Positions 18,604 to 24,909 of a DNA stretch of 64,000 nt are shown here, piece by piece. A program made the position numbers and the translations under genes. Every line of letters starts with the position of its first letter. Position 1 is the first letter of the stretch. The notes below the pieces were generated by a model. The model did no database searches and was not told where the DNA came from. It worked only from the letters and a program-made list of their open reading frames with translations. The DNA comes from Tardiphaga sp051811025 (GTDB lineage: Bacteria; Pseudomonadota; Alphaproteobacteria; Rhizobiales; Xanthobacteraceae), in the NCBI RefSeq assembly GCF_051811025.1, contig NZ_JBPWQE010000001.1, forward strand, positions 2,976,001-3,040,000. Reading direction: 5' to 3'.

Positions 18604-18782
18604 GCCAGCACCTCACGCTCCGCGATGAGCGCCAGCAGATCGGCCTGCATCCGCCGCAGGCGCATGGCGGCATTGGCACAATCCAGCTGGGCATTGGTCA
18701 GCAGCCGGATATCCGACTGCACCCCTTTCATCTGGTAGCGCAGCCGGGCAATTCTGAAATTCAGGTTGGCGAGCTTGGTCAT
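18591..18782 (-). CDS. Small helical hypothetical protein (upstream partner of a pair)
   Basis: 63 residues from MTKLANLNF, strongly helical with heptad-like spacing of Leu/Ile and many Arg (FRIARLRYQMKGVQSDIRLL). It could form a coiled coil with the product of the overlapping downstream gene. Upstream in-frame codons to 18941 pass through the divergent DUF3072 gene and were rejected. It is divergent from the DUF3072 gene; the 74-base spacer is AT-rich and should hold both promoters. Confidence 0.55.
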   Translation of the reverse strand: MTKLANLNFRIARLRYQMKGVQSDIRLLTNAQLDCANAAMRLRRMQADLLALIAEREVLACPA

Positions 18783-18856
18783 TTGCGATATAGAACAAAA
18801 AGAGAACAAATTGACAAGCCATTGTTTCGATCCAGATCGGATTTTTGGAGGTTCCC

Positions 18857-19132
18857 ATGACCCTTGCTTTAAAGACCCTGGCTTTGAAGACCCCGGCTTT
18901 GAACACCCGCAGTGAGATCGTTGTCCCCGCGATTGCGGCATCGGTATCGTCGTATGAGAGCCTGCCGGATCGCCTCTCCGGCCCGATGACCCGCGGCCAG
19001 GCGCTGACGCTGAAATCGCTGGCGATCGAGGCCTATCAGCCCAAACAATTCGAAAAGGACCTGACGCGCGCTGAAGCCGCGCGGCGAATCGAGGCGCTGA
19101 AGCAGGAAATCGCGCTCGCAGATTCGTTCTGA
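18857..19132 (+). CDS. DUF3072-like protein
   Basis: 91-residue protein whose C-terminal half matches my memory of DUF3072: PMTRGQALTLKSLAIEAYQP followed by LTRAEAARRIEALKQEI. The function of the family is not established. The ATG at 18857 follows GGAGG with a five-base spacer; an in-frame TTG at 18845 would remove that site. The N-terminus contains a short duplicated unit (LALKT/PALNT) from a 15-base DNA repeat, probably slippage. Confidence 0.75.
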   Translation: MTLALKTLALKTPALNTRSEIVVPAIAASVSSYESLPDRLSGPMTRGQALTLKSLAIEAYQPKQFEKDLTRAEAARRIEALKQEIALADSF

Positions 19133-19241
19133 CCGCTGGCGCGTCAAATGCCGCGCGAGACGCCTGCAGTTTTATCGTTCTCTTGGGGAAACTTGTGGGG
19201 ATGACCGCGGATGGACCTGAATCCCGCCATTCCTGATGGAA

Positions 19242-19318
19242 TGGCGCGAGAGACGGGACTCGAACCCGCGACCTCTGCCGTGACAGGGCAGCGCTCTAAC
19301 CAACTGAGCTACTCCCGC
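19242..19318 (-). tRNA. tRNA-Asp (GTC)
   Basis: Full cloverleaf on the minus strand. The acceptor GCGGGAG pairs with CTCTCGC, the anticodon stem CTGCC/GGCAG holds the loop CTGTCAC with anticodon GTC, and the T arm contains GGTTCGAGTCC. The 3' CCA is encoded (19242-19244). Confidence 0.97.
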
Positions 19319-19573
19319 GTGGATCGTCTGCAATCCCGCAGTGGGGCTGGACATAAAGGGACGTCCTTTTGAAGTCAAGGACGTTGCAGAACCATTCCGG
19401 GGGACATCACAAGAGAGCGTCGCTGCAGGCTTTGCGAGAAGGCCGTTTTAAGGCCGGAAATGCAAATAAGCCCCTGTTTGCAGGCAAAACAGCGGGGCGG
19501 CATCGCTCCGAATCGTTTAAGCCCTGCTGCGTCACAGGTTTAAGACAGACCACCAACGAGAAGGGCCAGATTC

Positions 19574-19894
19574 ATGGCAAAAGCTGCAACCACCACCGCC
19601 GCGAAAGCGGCCACTCCTCCCACCATCACGCTGAAGCATCTCGCCGCGGCCCTGGCTGAAGATCACGAGCTGTCGAAGAAGAAGGCCGAAGAAATCCTCG
19701 GTGACATGGTGGAGCGCATCACCAACCACCTCAAGAATGGCGAGCGTATCCGCATCGTCGGCCTTGGCATCCTTCAAGTCCGCAAGCGCGCCGCCCGCAT
19801 GGGTCGCAACCCGGCGACCGGCGAGCAGATCGAGATCGCGGCCAGCAAGAAGGTCGCGTTCCGGCCGGCCAAGGAACTCAAGGAAGCCGTCTGA
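19574..19894 (+). CDS. HU-family DNA-binding protein
   Basis: 106-residue histone-like protein that bends and compacts DNA. The HU/IHF fold is visible, with the signature segment GLGILQVRKRAARMGRNPATG and the C-terminal VAFRPAKELKEAV. An Ala/Lys/Thr-rich N-terminal extension of about 17 residues precedes the HU core. It stands alone with its own 255-base upstream region and a downstream hairpin. It is distinct from the IHF-alpha gene at 60784. Confidence 0.93.
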   Translation: MAKAATTTAAKAATPPTITLKHLAAALAEDHELSKKKAEEILGDMVERITNHLKNGERIRIVGLGILQVRKRAARMGRNPATGEQIEIAASKKVAFRPAKELKEAV

Positions 19895-19912
19895 TCGACC
19901 GCTTGAACTTCT

Positions 19913-19947
19913 CATTCCGGGCCGCGTCCTCGTGACGGCCCGGAATG
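19913..19947 (+). terminator. Hairpin after the HU gene
   Basis: Perfect 12-bp inverted repeat (19913-19924 with 19936-19947) with an 11-base loop, 18 bases after the HU stop. There is no good T-run on the plus strand, so it may be a weak or Rho-assisted terminator, or an mRNA-stabilising hairpin. Confidence 0.5.
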
Positions 19948-19990
19948 AAACTTCTAAGCTGCCAGGACTTCTGCAATCAGATGGTGCCCT

Positions 19991-21250
19991 TTGACAGCAA
20001 CTCCCCCCTTCGATTTCGCCCATGACGTGACTGCGTGCTTCCTGCGCTATGTGGTGATCGACACTCAGTCCGACCCCGCTTCCCCCACCTGTCCATCGAC
20101 CGAAAAGCAGAAGGATCTCGGCCGCGTACTCGCGCAGGAGCTGCGGGACCTGGGGCTCAGGGACGCGCATCTCGACGAGCATGGCTATGTCTATGCGACG
20201 ATCCCCGCGACATCGGACAAGAAAGTGCCGGTGATATGTTTCTGCTCGCATATGGACACCTCGCCCGACTGCAGCGGCAAGGACGTCAGACCGCAGATCG
20301 TCAAGAACTATCGGGGCGGCGATATCGTGCTGCCGGTGGACACAACGCAGGTCATCCGCGTCGCCGACAATCCAGCGCTGAAGGACCAGATCGGCCATGA
20401 CATCATCACCACCGACGGCACCACTTTGCTGGGCGCCGACAACAAGGCTGGCCTTGCCGAGATCATGGACGCGGCACGTTTCCTGGTTGCCAATCCACAG
20501 ATCAGGCACGGCACCATCAAGATCCTGTTCACGCCCGATGAAGAGATCGGCCGCGGCGTCGACAAGGTCGACCTGACAAAGCTGGGCGCTGACTTCGCCT
20601 ACACCATGGATGGCGAGACCGCCGGCTATGTCGAAGACGAGACTTTCTCGGCCGACGGTGCCGTCATCACCATCGAAGGCGTCAGCGCGCATCCCGGCTT
20701 TGCCAAGGGCAAGATGGAGCACGCCATCAAGATCGCCGCCGCAATCGTCGAGCAACTGCCGAAAGACACCTGTTCGCCTGAGACCACCGACGGCAAGCAA
20801 GGCTTCCTGCATCCGATCGGCATTTCAGGCGCGCTTGAAAAAGCGACGCTCAGTCTGATCGTGCGCGACTTCACAGATGACGGCCTTGCGGAGAAGGAAG
20901 CGCTGCTGCAATCCATCGTCGACGACGTGATGATGGCCTATCCGCATTCGACGGCGACGGTCGAGATCAAGCAGCAATACCGCAACATGAAGCAGGTGAT
21001 CGACCGCTATCCGCAGATGGTCGAATACGCCGTGGAAGCGATCCAGCGCGCCGGGCTCAAACCCGTCCGCAGCAGCATCCGCGGCGGTACCGACGGATCA
21101 CGGCTGTCCTTCATGGGCCTGCCCTGCCCCAACATCTTCGCCGGCGAACACGCCTTCCATGGCCGTACCGAATGGGTCAGCGTCCAGGACATGGAAAAAG
21201 CCGTGCAGACCATCGTGCATCTGGCGATGATCTGGGAAGAACGGGCGTAG
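19991..21250 (+). CDS. pepT: Peptidase T (tripeptide aminopeptidase)
   Basis: Cytoplasmic dinuclear-zinc M20 peptidase that removes the N-terminal residue of tripeptides. Metal and catalytic motifs are visible: SHMDTSPD, LGADNKAG, TPDEEIGRG and the late EHAFHGRTEWV. 419 residues with a TTG start (MTATPPFDF). No ATG lies in frame upstream of the conserved FLRYVVIDTQSDP region, so the TTG is the best choice although its ribosome-binding site is weak. Confidence 0.93.
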   Translation: MTATPPFDFAHDVTACFLRYVVIDTQSDPASPTCPSTEKQKDLGRVLAQELRDLGLRDAHLDEHGYVYATIPATSDKKVPVICFCSHMDTSPDCSGKDVRPQIVKNYRGGDIVLPVDTTQVIRVADNPALKDQIGHDIITTDGTTLLGADNKAGLAEIMDAARFLVANPQIRHGTIKILFTPDEEIGRGVDKVDLTKLGADFAYTMDGETAGYVEDETFSADGAVITIEGVSAHPGFAKGKMEHAIKIAAAIVEQLPKDTCSPETTDGKQGFLHPIGISGALEKATLSLIVRDFTDDGLAEKEALLQSIVDDVMMAYPHSTATVEIKQQYRNMKQVIDRYPQMVEYAVEAIQRAGLKPVRSSIRGGTDGSRLSFMGLPCPNIFAGEHAFHGRTEWVSVQDMEKAVQTIVHLAMIWEERA

Positions 21251-21435
21251 TGGTAATAAAGAACCGGTCGCCTCGCTGCACAAAGCAGCGAGGGCCGACG
21301 TTCCGGCAGTGACGGAACGGTGTATAGTTGTGCTGTCAATCGAATGGCGAATTGCGCGCCGTGACAACCACGATATGCTCACCCCAGTACATAATTATAA
21401 ATTATAACAAGAATTAATTCTCAAAAACATAGCTC

Positions 21436-21451
21436 CATTTCAGCTGAAATG
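21436..21451. promoter_or_regulatory. 16-bp perfect palindrome just upstream of luxR (candidate LuxR-type operator)
   Basis: CATTTCAGCTGAAATG is a perfect inverted repeat ending 10 bases before the luxR ATG, in an AT-rich intergenic stretch. LuxR-type regulators bind palindromes of about 18-20 bp, so this could be an autoregulatory operator. It could also be a 5'-UTR hairpin. There is no direct evidence of binding. Confidence 0.4.
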
Positions 21452-21461
21452 CAGGCGCGCC

Positions 21462-22196
21462 ATGGGGTCATTCAAAGGCAAGCATTTTCAGACCGCTTTG
21501 TCGGCCATCGAAAGCATCGCCAATGCCGCCTCCATGTCTGCGGTTGGCGATATCGTGGCCGCTACGGTCAAATCATTCGGCTACAATCACATCTGCTTTC
21601 TGGCCTCGACCGGCGTCAACCAACCGTTCGAAGATCGCGTGTTGCTGAAAGTATGGCCCAAGCCATGGGCCGAACAATATAGCGCGTCCAATTTCTATGC
21701 CTCCGATCCCGTTGCGCCACGGATCCGTCGGCAACCCGAGCTGTTCACCTGGTCCGACATCCGGCTCGACGAGGTCAGTCCGATATCACGGACCATCATG
21801 GAGATCGCATCCGTCGATTACGGATTGAAGTTCGGCCTCTGCGCACCCGTGCACGGCATGAACGGCTATCAGGCCGGCCTGTCGCTGGCGGGCTACGAAG
21901 TCGAAAATACCGAGGACGCGCACGGCGCCATCGAGCTCGTCACCATGTATGCGTTCAACCGCTTTGCAACGCTTCGCTCTCACCAGCGTGCGAAGTCGAT
22001 TGCGCTCACTTTGAGGGAGCGCGAGGTCGTCAGCTGGGTTGCTGCCGGAAAGACCGCCTGGGACACGAGCGTCATTCTCGGTATCTCCGAGGATACGGTG
22101 AACAAGACTGTCACCGCCGCCATGCACAAGTTGAATGCGCATACGCGCGCGCAGGCCGTTGCCGAAGCGATCACACAAGGACTGATCGCTTTCTGA
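21462..22196 (+). CDS. LuxR-family quorum-sensing transcription factor
   Basis: 244 residues with the two-domain LuxR layout. The N-terminal autoinducer-binding domain keeps the usual ligand-contact residues: W69 and Y73 in PWAEQY, D82-P83, and W97 in FTWSD. A C-terminal helix-turn-helix spans about residues 182-241 (LTLREREVVSWVAAGKTAW ... LGISEDTVNKTV). It lies 82 bases upstream of the LuxI gene on the same strand, the standard receptor-synthase pairing. Which acyl- or aryl-homoserine lactone it senses cannot be read from sequence. Confidence 0.93.
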   Translation: MGSFKGKHFQTALSAIESIANAASMSAVGDIVAATVKSFGYNHICFLASTGVNQPFEDRVLLKVWPKPWAEQYSASNFYASDPVAPRIRRQPELFTWSDIRLDEVSPISRTIMEIASVDYGLKFGLCAPVHGMNGYQAGLSLAGYEVENTEDAHGAIELVTMYAFNRFATLRSHQRAKSIALTLREREVVSWVAAGKTAWDTSVILGISEDTVNKTVTAAMHKLNAHTRAQAVAEAITQGLIAF

Positions 22197-22246
22197 ATTG
22201 TCAATCCCCTGCCCACGGAATATCGCGACCAAACTCATCATGAGAA

Positions 22247-22277
22247 CTCTCCACGCAGACGAGCGTGGAGAGCTTTT
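22247..22277 (+). promoter_or_regulatory. Hairpin that buries the luxI ribosome-binding site and ends in a T-run
   Basis: A perfect 10-bp stem (22247-22256 with 22263-22272) closes a six-base AGACGA loop and is followed by CTTTTT. The right arm contains GGAG (22267-22270), the only Shine-Dalgarno for the luxI ATG at 22279. The structure looks like an intrinsic terminator and would also block ribosome loading. A role as attenuator or thermosensor of luxI expression is inference. Confidence 0.65.
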
Positions 22278-22278
22278 T

Positions 22279-22893
22279 ATGATCGAGGTCATTCACAGCG
22301 GTAATGCTGGGCAGTTCGGCGATCTCCTGGACAAGCAGTTTCGGCTGCGGCACGAGGTCTTTGTCGGAGAGCGCGGCTGGACCGCCTTTGATGTCGATGG
22401 CATCCACGAGAAAGACCAGTATGACGATGATGCTGCCGTCTATCTGGTCGCGGCCGACGACGCAGGCACTGTCGCCGGCGGCTTTCGCCTCTATCCAACC
22501 GTCTTGCCTCACATGCTCAGCGAGAATTTTGCGCAGCTGGTCGATGGCGCGCTGATCCAGCGCCGCGATGTACTGGAGCTGACGCGCTTTGCCATGCGCA
22601 AATCCGAACGGCGCAGCCGGCACTATTTCGAACTGCTGCTCGCAATCCAGGAATATGGCCTGATGGAGGGCCTGTCCGGCTTCACCTCGGTCATCAATCC
22701 CTTGCGCATCCCTATTCTTCAGGGCTTCGGACTGGAGATCGAGCCGCTGGGATTGCCAGCCATGATCGATGGCGAGACGACCATCGCCGTGCTGTTTCAT
22801 GTCAGCGAAAAGTGTTTCGCTCGCGTCAGCAAGAGTGTTGCTATCGAAGAGAGTGTTTTTGCGCTGCCTCAAACATCCCGGTGGATCGCCTGA
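22279..22893 (+). CDS. LuxI-family acyl-homoserine-lactone synthase
   Basis: Makes the homoserine-lactone signal from S-adenosylmethionine and an acyl donor. All the near-invariant residues of the family are present in this 204-residue protein: R24, F28, W34, D46, D49, R70, F84, E100 and R103 (FRLRHEVFVGERGW, GGFRLYPT, LELTRFAM). Start at MIEVIHSG is set by GGAG eight bases upstream; an in-frame ATG at 22240 lacks such a site. Related bacteria have synthases using CoA-linked aryl or branched acyl groups, so the donor may be unusual, but the sequence does not settle this. Confidence 0.95.
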   Translation: MIEVIHSGNAGQFGDLLDKQFRLRHEVFVGERGWTAFDVDGIHEKDQYDDDAAVYLVAADDAGTVAGGFRLYPTVLPHMLSENFAQLVDGALIQRRDVLELTRFAMRKSERRSRHYFELLLAIQEYGLMEGLSGFTSVINPLRIPILQGFGLEIEPLGLPAMIDGETTIAVLFHVSEKCFARVSKSVAIEESVFALPQTSRWIA

Positions 22894-23078
22894 TGCCGAT
22901 GTCCCCCAATCAGTTCCAGGTCATTCAGGGCGGTAAGGACAGCGACGAGCTGATCGCCACGATGCTGCAAGCCCTGCGGCTGGCAAACGCATGCGGGTCC
23001 GAGACAACCTATGATCTGCTGCGCATGGCGTTGTTGAACGAAGGCGTTCAACTCGCCAAGGTACTGGCGGCGCGCTAG
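22893..23078 (+). CDS. 61-residue helical protein translationally coupled to luxI
   Basis: Unrecognised. Its ATG shares a base with the luxI stop (TGATG), so ribosomes finishing luxI can restart on it. The protein is soluble and helical: a polar N-terminus (MPMSPNQFQVIQGGK) then DELIATMLQALRLANA and a second helix rich in Leu. No signal peptide, membrane span or DNA-binding motif. Position makes it a candidate modulator of the quorum-sensing pair, which is inference. Another in-frame opening further upstream only re-reads luxI. Confidence 0.72.
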   Translation: MPMSPNQFQVIQGGKDSDELIATMLQALRLANACGSETTYDLLRMALLNEGVQLAKVLAAR

Positions 23079-23409
23079 GCGCAACGCTCGCAAGAGATGT
23101 GGATCGGGAGATGGCAGCCGGCGAGAGAGACAAGCTCCCGCCGCGCGATAGGCGTCCGGGCTCAATCTCGGAAATCCATTTGCTTCACCGCCAACTAACA
23201 CTGTGCGTTGCGACCGATGCGCAGACTGAAACTGGCGGCAGGCAAGGCAAATACTCCAGCTCAGCGTTGCTAACGCGGATTCATTGTGAGCCAAGGGCGA
23301 CAACAGCCAGAATGAGCGCCAGTGTATCTCTCCGGCAACAGCGGTTGCTCGACTCAGTGGTTACACTCTCACGCTGTTTCGCCGCCTATCCATTTTCGGG
23401 AATCACCCC
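23079..23409. other. Intergenic stretch before the outer-membrane protein gene
   Basis: 331 bases with short open frames only, none with a convincing ribosome-binding site or protein-like composition. It should contain the promoter of the outer-membrane barrel gene, but I see no clear -35/-10 pair and no strong terminator for the quorum-sensing genes. Confidence 0.5.
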
Positions 23410-24192
23410 ATGAAGACATTTGCTGCTGCGATCCTCGCGCTGGCGTTGGGGTCTGTAACGGCCTCGGCCGCGGACTTGCCGGCCCGCAGCTATACCAAGG
23501 CTGCACCGCTCGCCGTGCCCGCCGCCTATGACTGGTCCGGCTTCTATATCGGCGCGAATGGCGGCGGCGGCGGCGGCCAGTCGTGCTGGACCTTGGTTTT
23601 GATCCAACAAAACGACGGCTGCTTCAATGTGAGCGGAGGTTTGGCGGGCGGCCAGATCGGTTACAACTGGCAATGGAGCCGCGCTGTACTCGGCCTGGAA
23701 GTGTCGGGGGATTGGGCAAATCTGACGGGAAGCGCCATCCCCAGTGTGGGACTACAGCGAACCGATCACTCTCATGTTTCCAGCATCGTCATGGCGACAG
23801 CGCGTGCTGGCTATGCCTGGGACCGCTCCCTGCTCTACATCAGAGGCGGCGCAGCCTGGGTGCACGAAAACTATTCCGTCACATGCAACGGGACCACCGC
23901 GACCGGCAATTGTAGGCCCATTGGCGCAACGTCGCGTAGCGCGAGTGAGACTCGCGTGAGCGGCGTTGTCGGCGCCGGTTACGAATATGCGGTGACCAAC
24001 AATCTGATTCTGGGCATCGAGGGTGATTATCTGCCGATGGGCACGAAAGATGTCATGTTTGAATCTCAACCGGGATATACTTGCGGCGCTGGCTTCGGCC
24101 AGCCGTGTTCTGTTGCCGTCAAGCAGGACCTCTGGACAGTGACTGGGCGGCTGAGCTGGAAATTTCACGGACCGGTGGTCGCGAAGTACTAA
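23410..24192 (+). CDS. Outer-membrane beta-barrel protein (Omp25/Omp31/RopB type)
   Basis: 260 residues. A Sec signal peptide (MKTFAAAILALALGSVTASA) is followed by the family hallmark YDWSGFYIGANGG. Alternating amphipathic strands then run to the C-terminal LSWKFHGPVVAKY. Such barrels are abundant surface proteins of rhizobia and brucellae. The mature part has an even number of cysteines in two loop regions (SCW/GCF and TCNGTT/GNC), which may form loop disulfides. It is monocistronic between the quorum-sensing cluster and tRNA-Val. Confidence 0.88.
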   Translation: MKTFAAAILALALGSVTASAADLPARSYTKAAPLAVPAAYDWSGFYIGANGGGGGGQSCWTLVLIQQNDGCFNVSGGLAGGQIGYNWQWSRAVLGLEVSGDWANLTGSAIPSVGLQRTDHSHVSSIVMATARAGYAWDRSLLYIRGGAAWVHENYSVTCNGTTATGNCRPIGATSRSASETRVSGVVGAGYEYAVTNNLILGIEGDYLPMGTKDVMFESQPGYTCGAGFGQPCSVAVKQDLWTVTGRLSWKFHGPVVAKY

Positions 24193-24252
24193 TACTGATC
24201 GCCGCCGGTGCCGGATCGTTCAAAAGCCCTACCTTGCGGGTATTTGGCTTGA

Positions 24253-24329
24253 TGGTAGGCGGCGAGAGATTCGAACTCCCGACCCTCTCGGTGTAAACGA
24301 GATGCTCTAACCAGCTGAGCTAGCCGCCC
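24253..24329 (-). tRNA. tRNA-Val (TAC)
   Basis: Minus-strand cloverleaf: acceptor GGGCGGC with GCCGCCT, anticodon stem TCTCG/CGAGA with loop TTTACAC giving anticodon TAC, T arm with AGTTCGAATC, and an encoded CCA at 24253-24255. Confidence 0.97.
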
Positions 24330-24393
24330 TCACGGCCTCTCTTTAACGCCGGGACTTCCCCGCGGCAAGGCGTTCTGCGTGGATCATCTCGCC

Positions 24394-24810
24394 CTACGGA
24401 TCGTTCGATCCCTTCGGTCGCGCCGGCAGTTCCGCAAGATCATGAATCCAGGGCGAGGCTGACCGGCACCAGATCTGACGTCGTGGCGGCAGCTCGGCGC
24501 GCTGGCGGATACTGCCCCAGCGAATACCCCACTCGTTATCCTCAGCCGCCTCGCCACTGGCGAACATTGGCGAACCGCAGTCGCCGCAAAAGTGCTGCAG
24601 CCGGTTGAGACCGTTGTCGCCACGCTTGACATAGATCTTCGGTGCACCGCCCGTCATCTCGATCGTGTCTGCCGGCGTCAGCACGGTGACGCGATAGGCC
24701 GAGCCGGTCATGGTCTGGCAATCCGTGCAATGGCAGATCGACACCCGCTGCGGATCGATTGTCGCGCGATAGCTGACGAAGCCGCAGTGGCATTGGCCGT
24801 CGATCTGCAT
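24394..24810 (-). CDS. GFA / CENP-V-fold zinc protein
   Basis: 138 residues of the glutathione-dependent formaldehyde-activating enzyme family. Zinc cysteines appear as GQCHCGF, CHCTDCQ and FCGDCGSP. The start MQIDGQ follows GGGAGGAG by eight bases; an ATG six codons upstream has no such site. Many members of this family have no proven enzymatic role, so formaldehyde handling is only a family label here. It lies downstream of lon on the same strand, beyond the lon terminator. Confidence 0.86.
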   Translation of the reverse strand: MQIDGQCHCGFVSYRATIDPQRVSICHCTDCQTMTGSAYRVTVLTPADTIEMTGGAPKIYVKRGDNGLNRLQHFCGDCGSPMFASGEAAEDNEWGIRWGSIRQRAELPPRRQIWCRSASPWIHDLAELPARPKGSNDP

Positions 24811-24855
24811 GTCGCACTCCTCCCTCATGGCGTCATCTGTGCCGGGATGATGTCA

Positions 24856-24886
24856 CAAAAAAAGCGGCGCCCCGGAGGGCGCCGCT
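24856..24886 (-). terminator. Intrinsic terminator of lon
   Basis: On the minus strand, stem AGCGGCGCC/GGCGCCGCT (24878-24886 with 24863-24871) with a six-base loop, followed by a run of seven T residues, 24 bases past the lon stop. Confidence 0.9.
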
Positions 24887-24909
24887 GATTGTTGTCGAGA
24901 AGTCCGGCC

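Noticed and set aside
19172..19378. Short minus-strand frame containing VAQLVRALPCHGRG
   Set aside because: Translation of tRNA-Asp, a common false gene.
22198..22278. 27-codon upstream extension of luxI
   Set aside because: No ribosome-binding site for the upstream starts, and the extension would encode the hairpin; family members begin at the MIEVI position.
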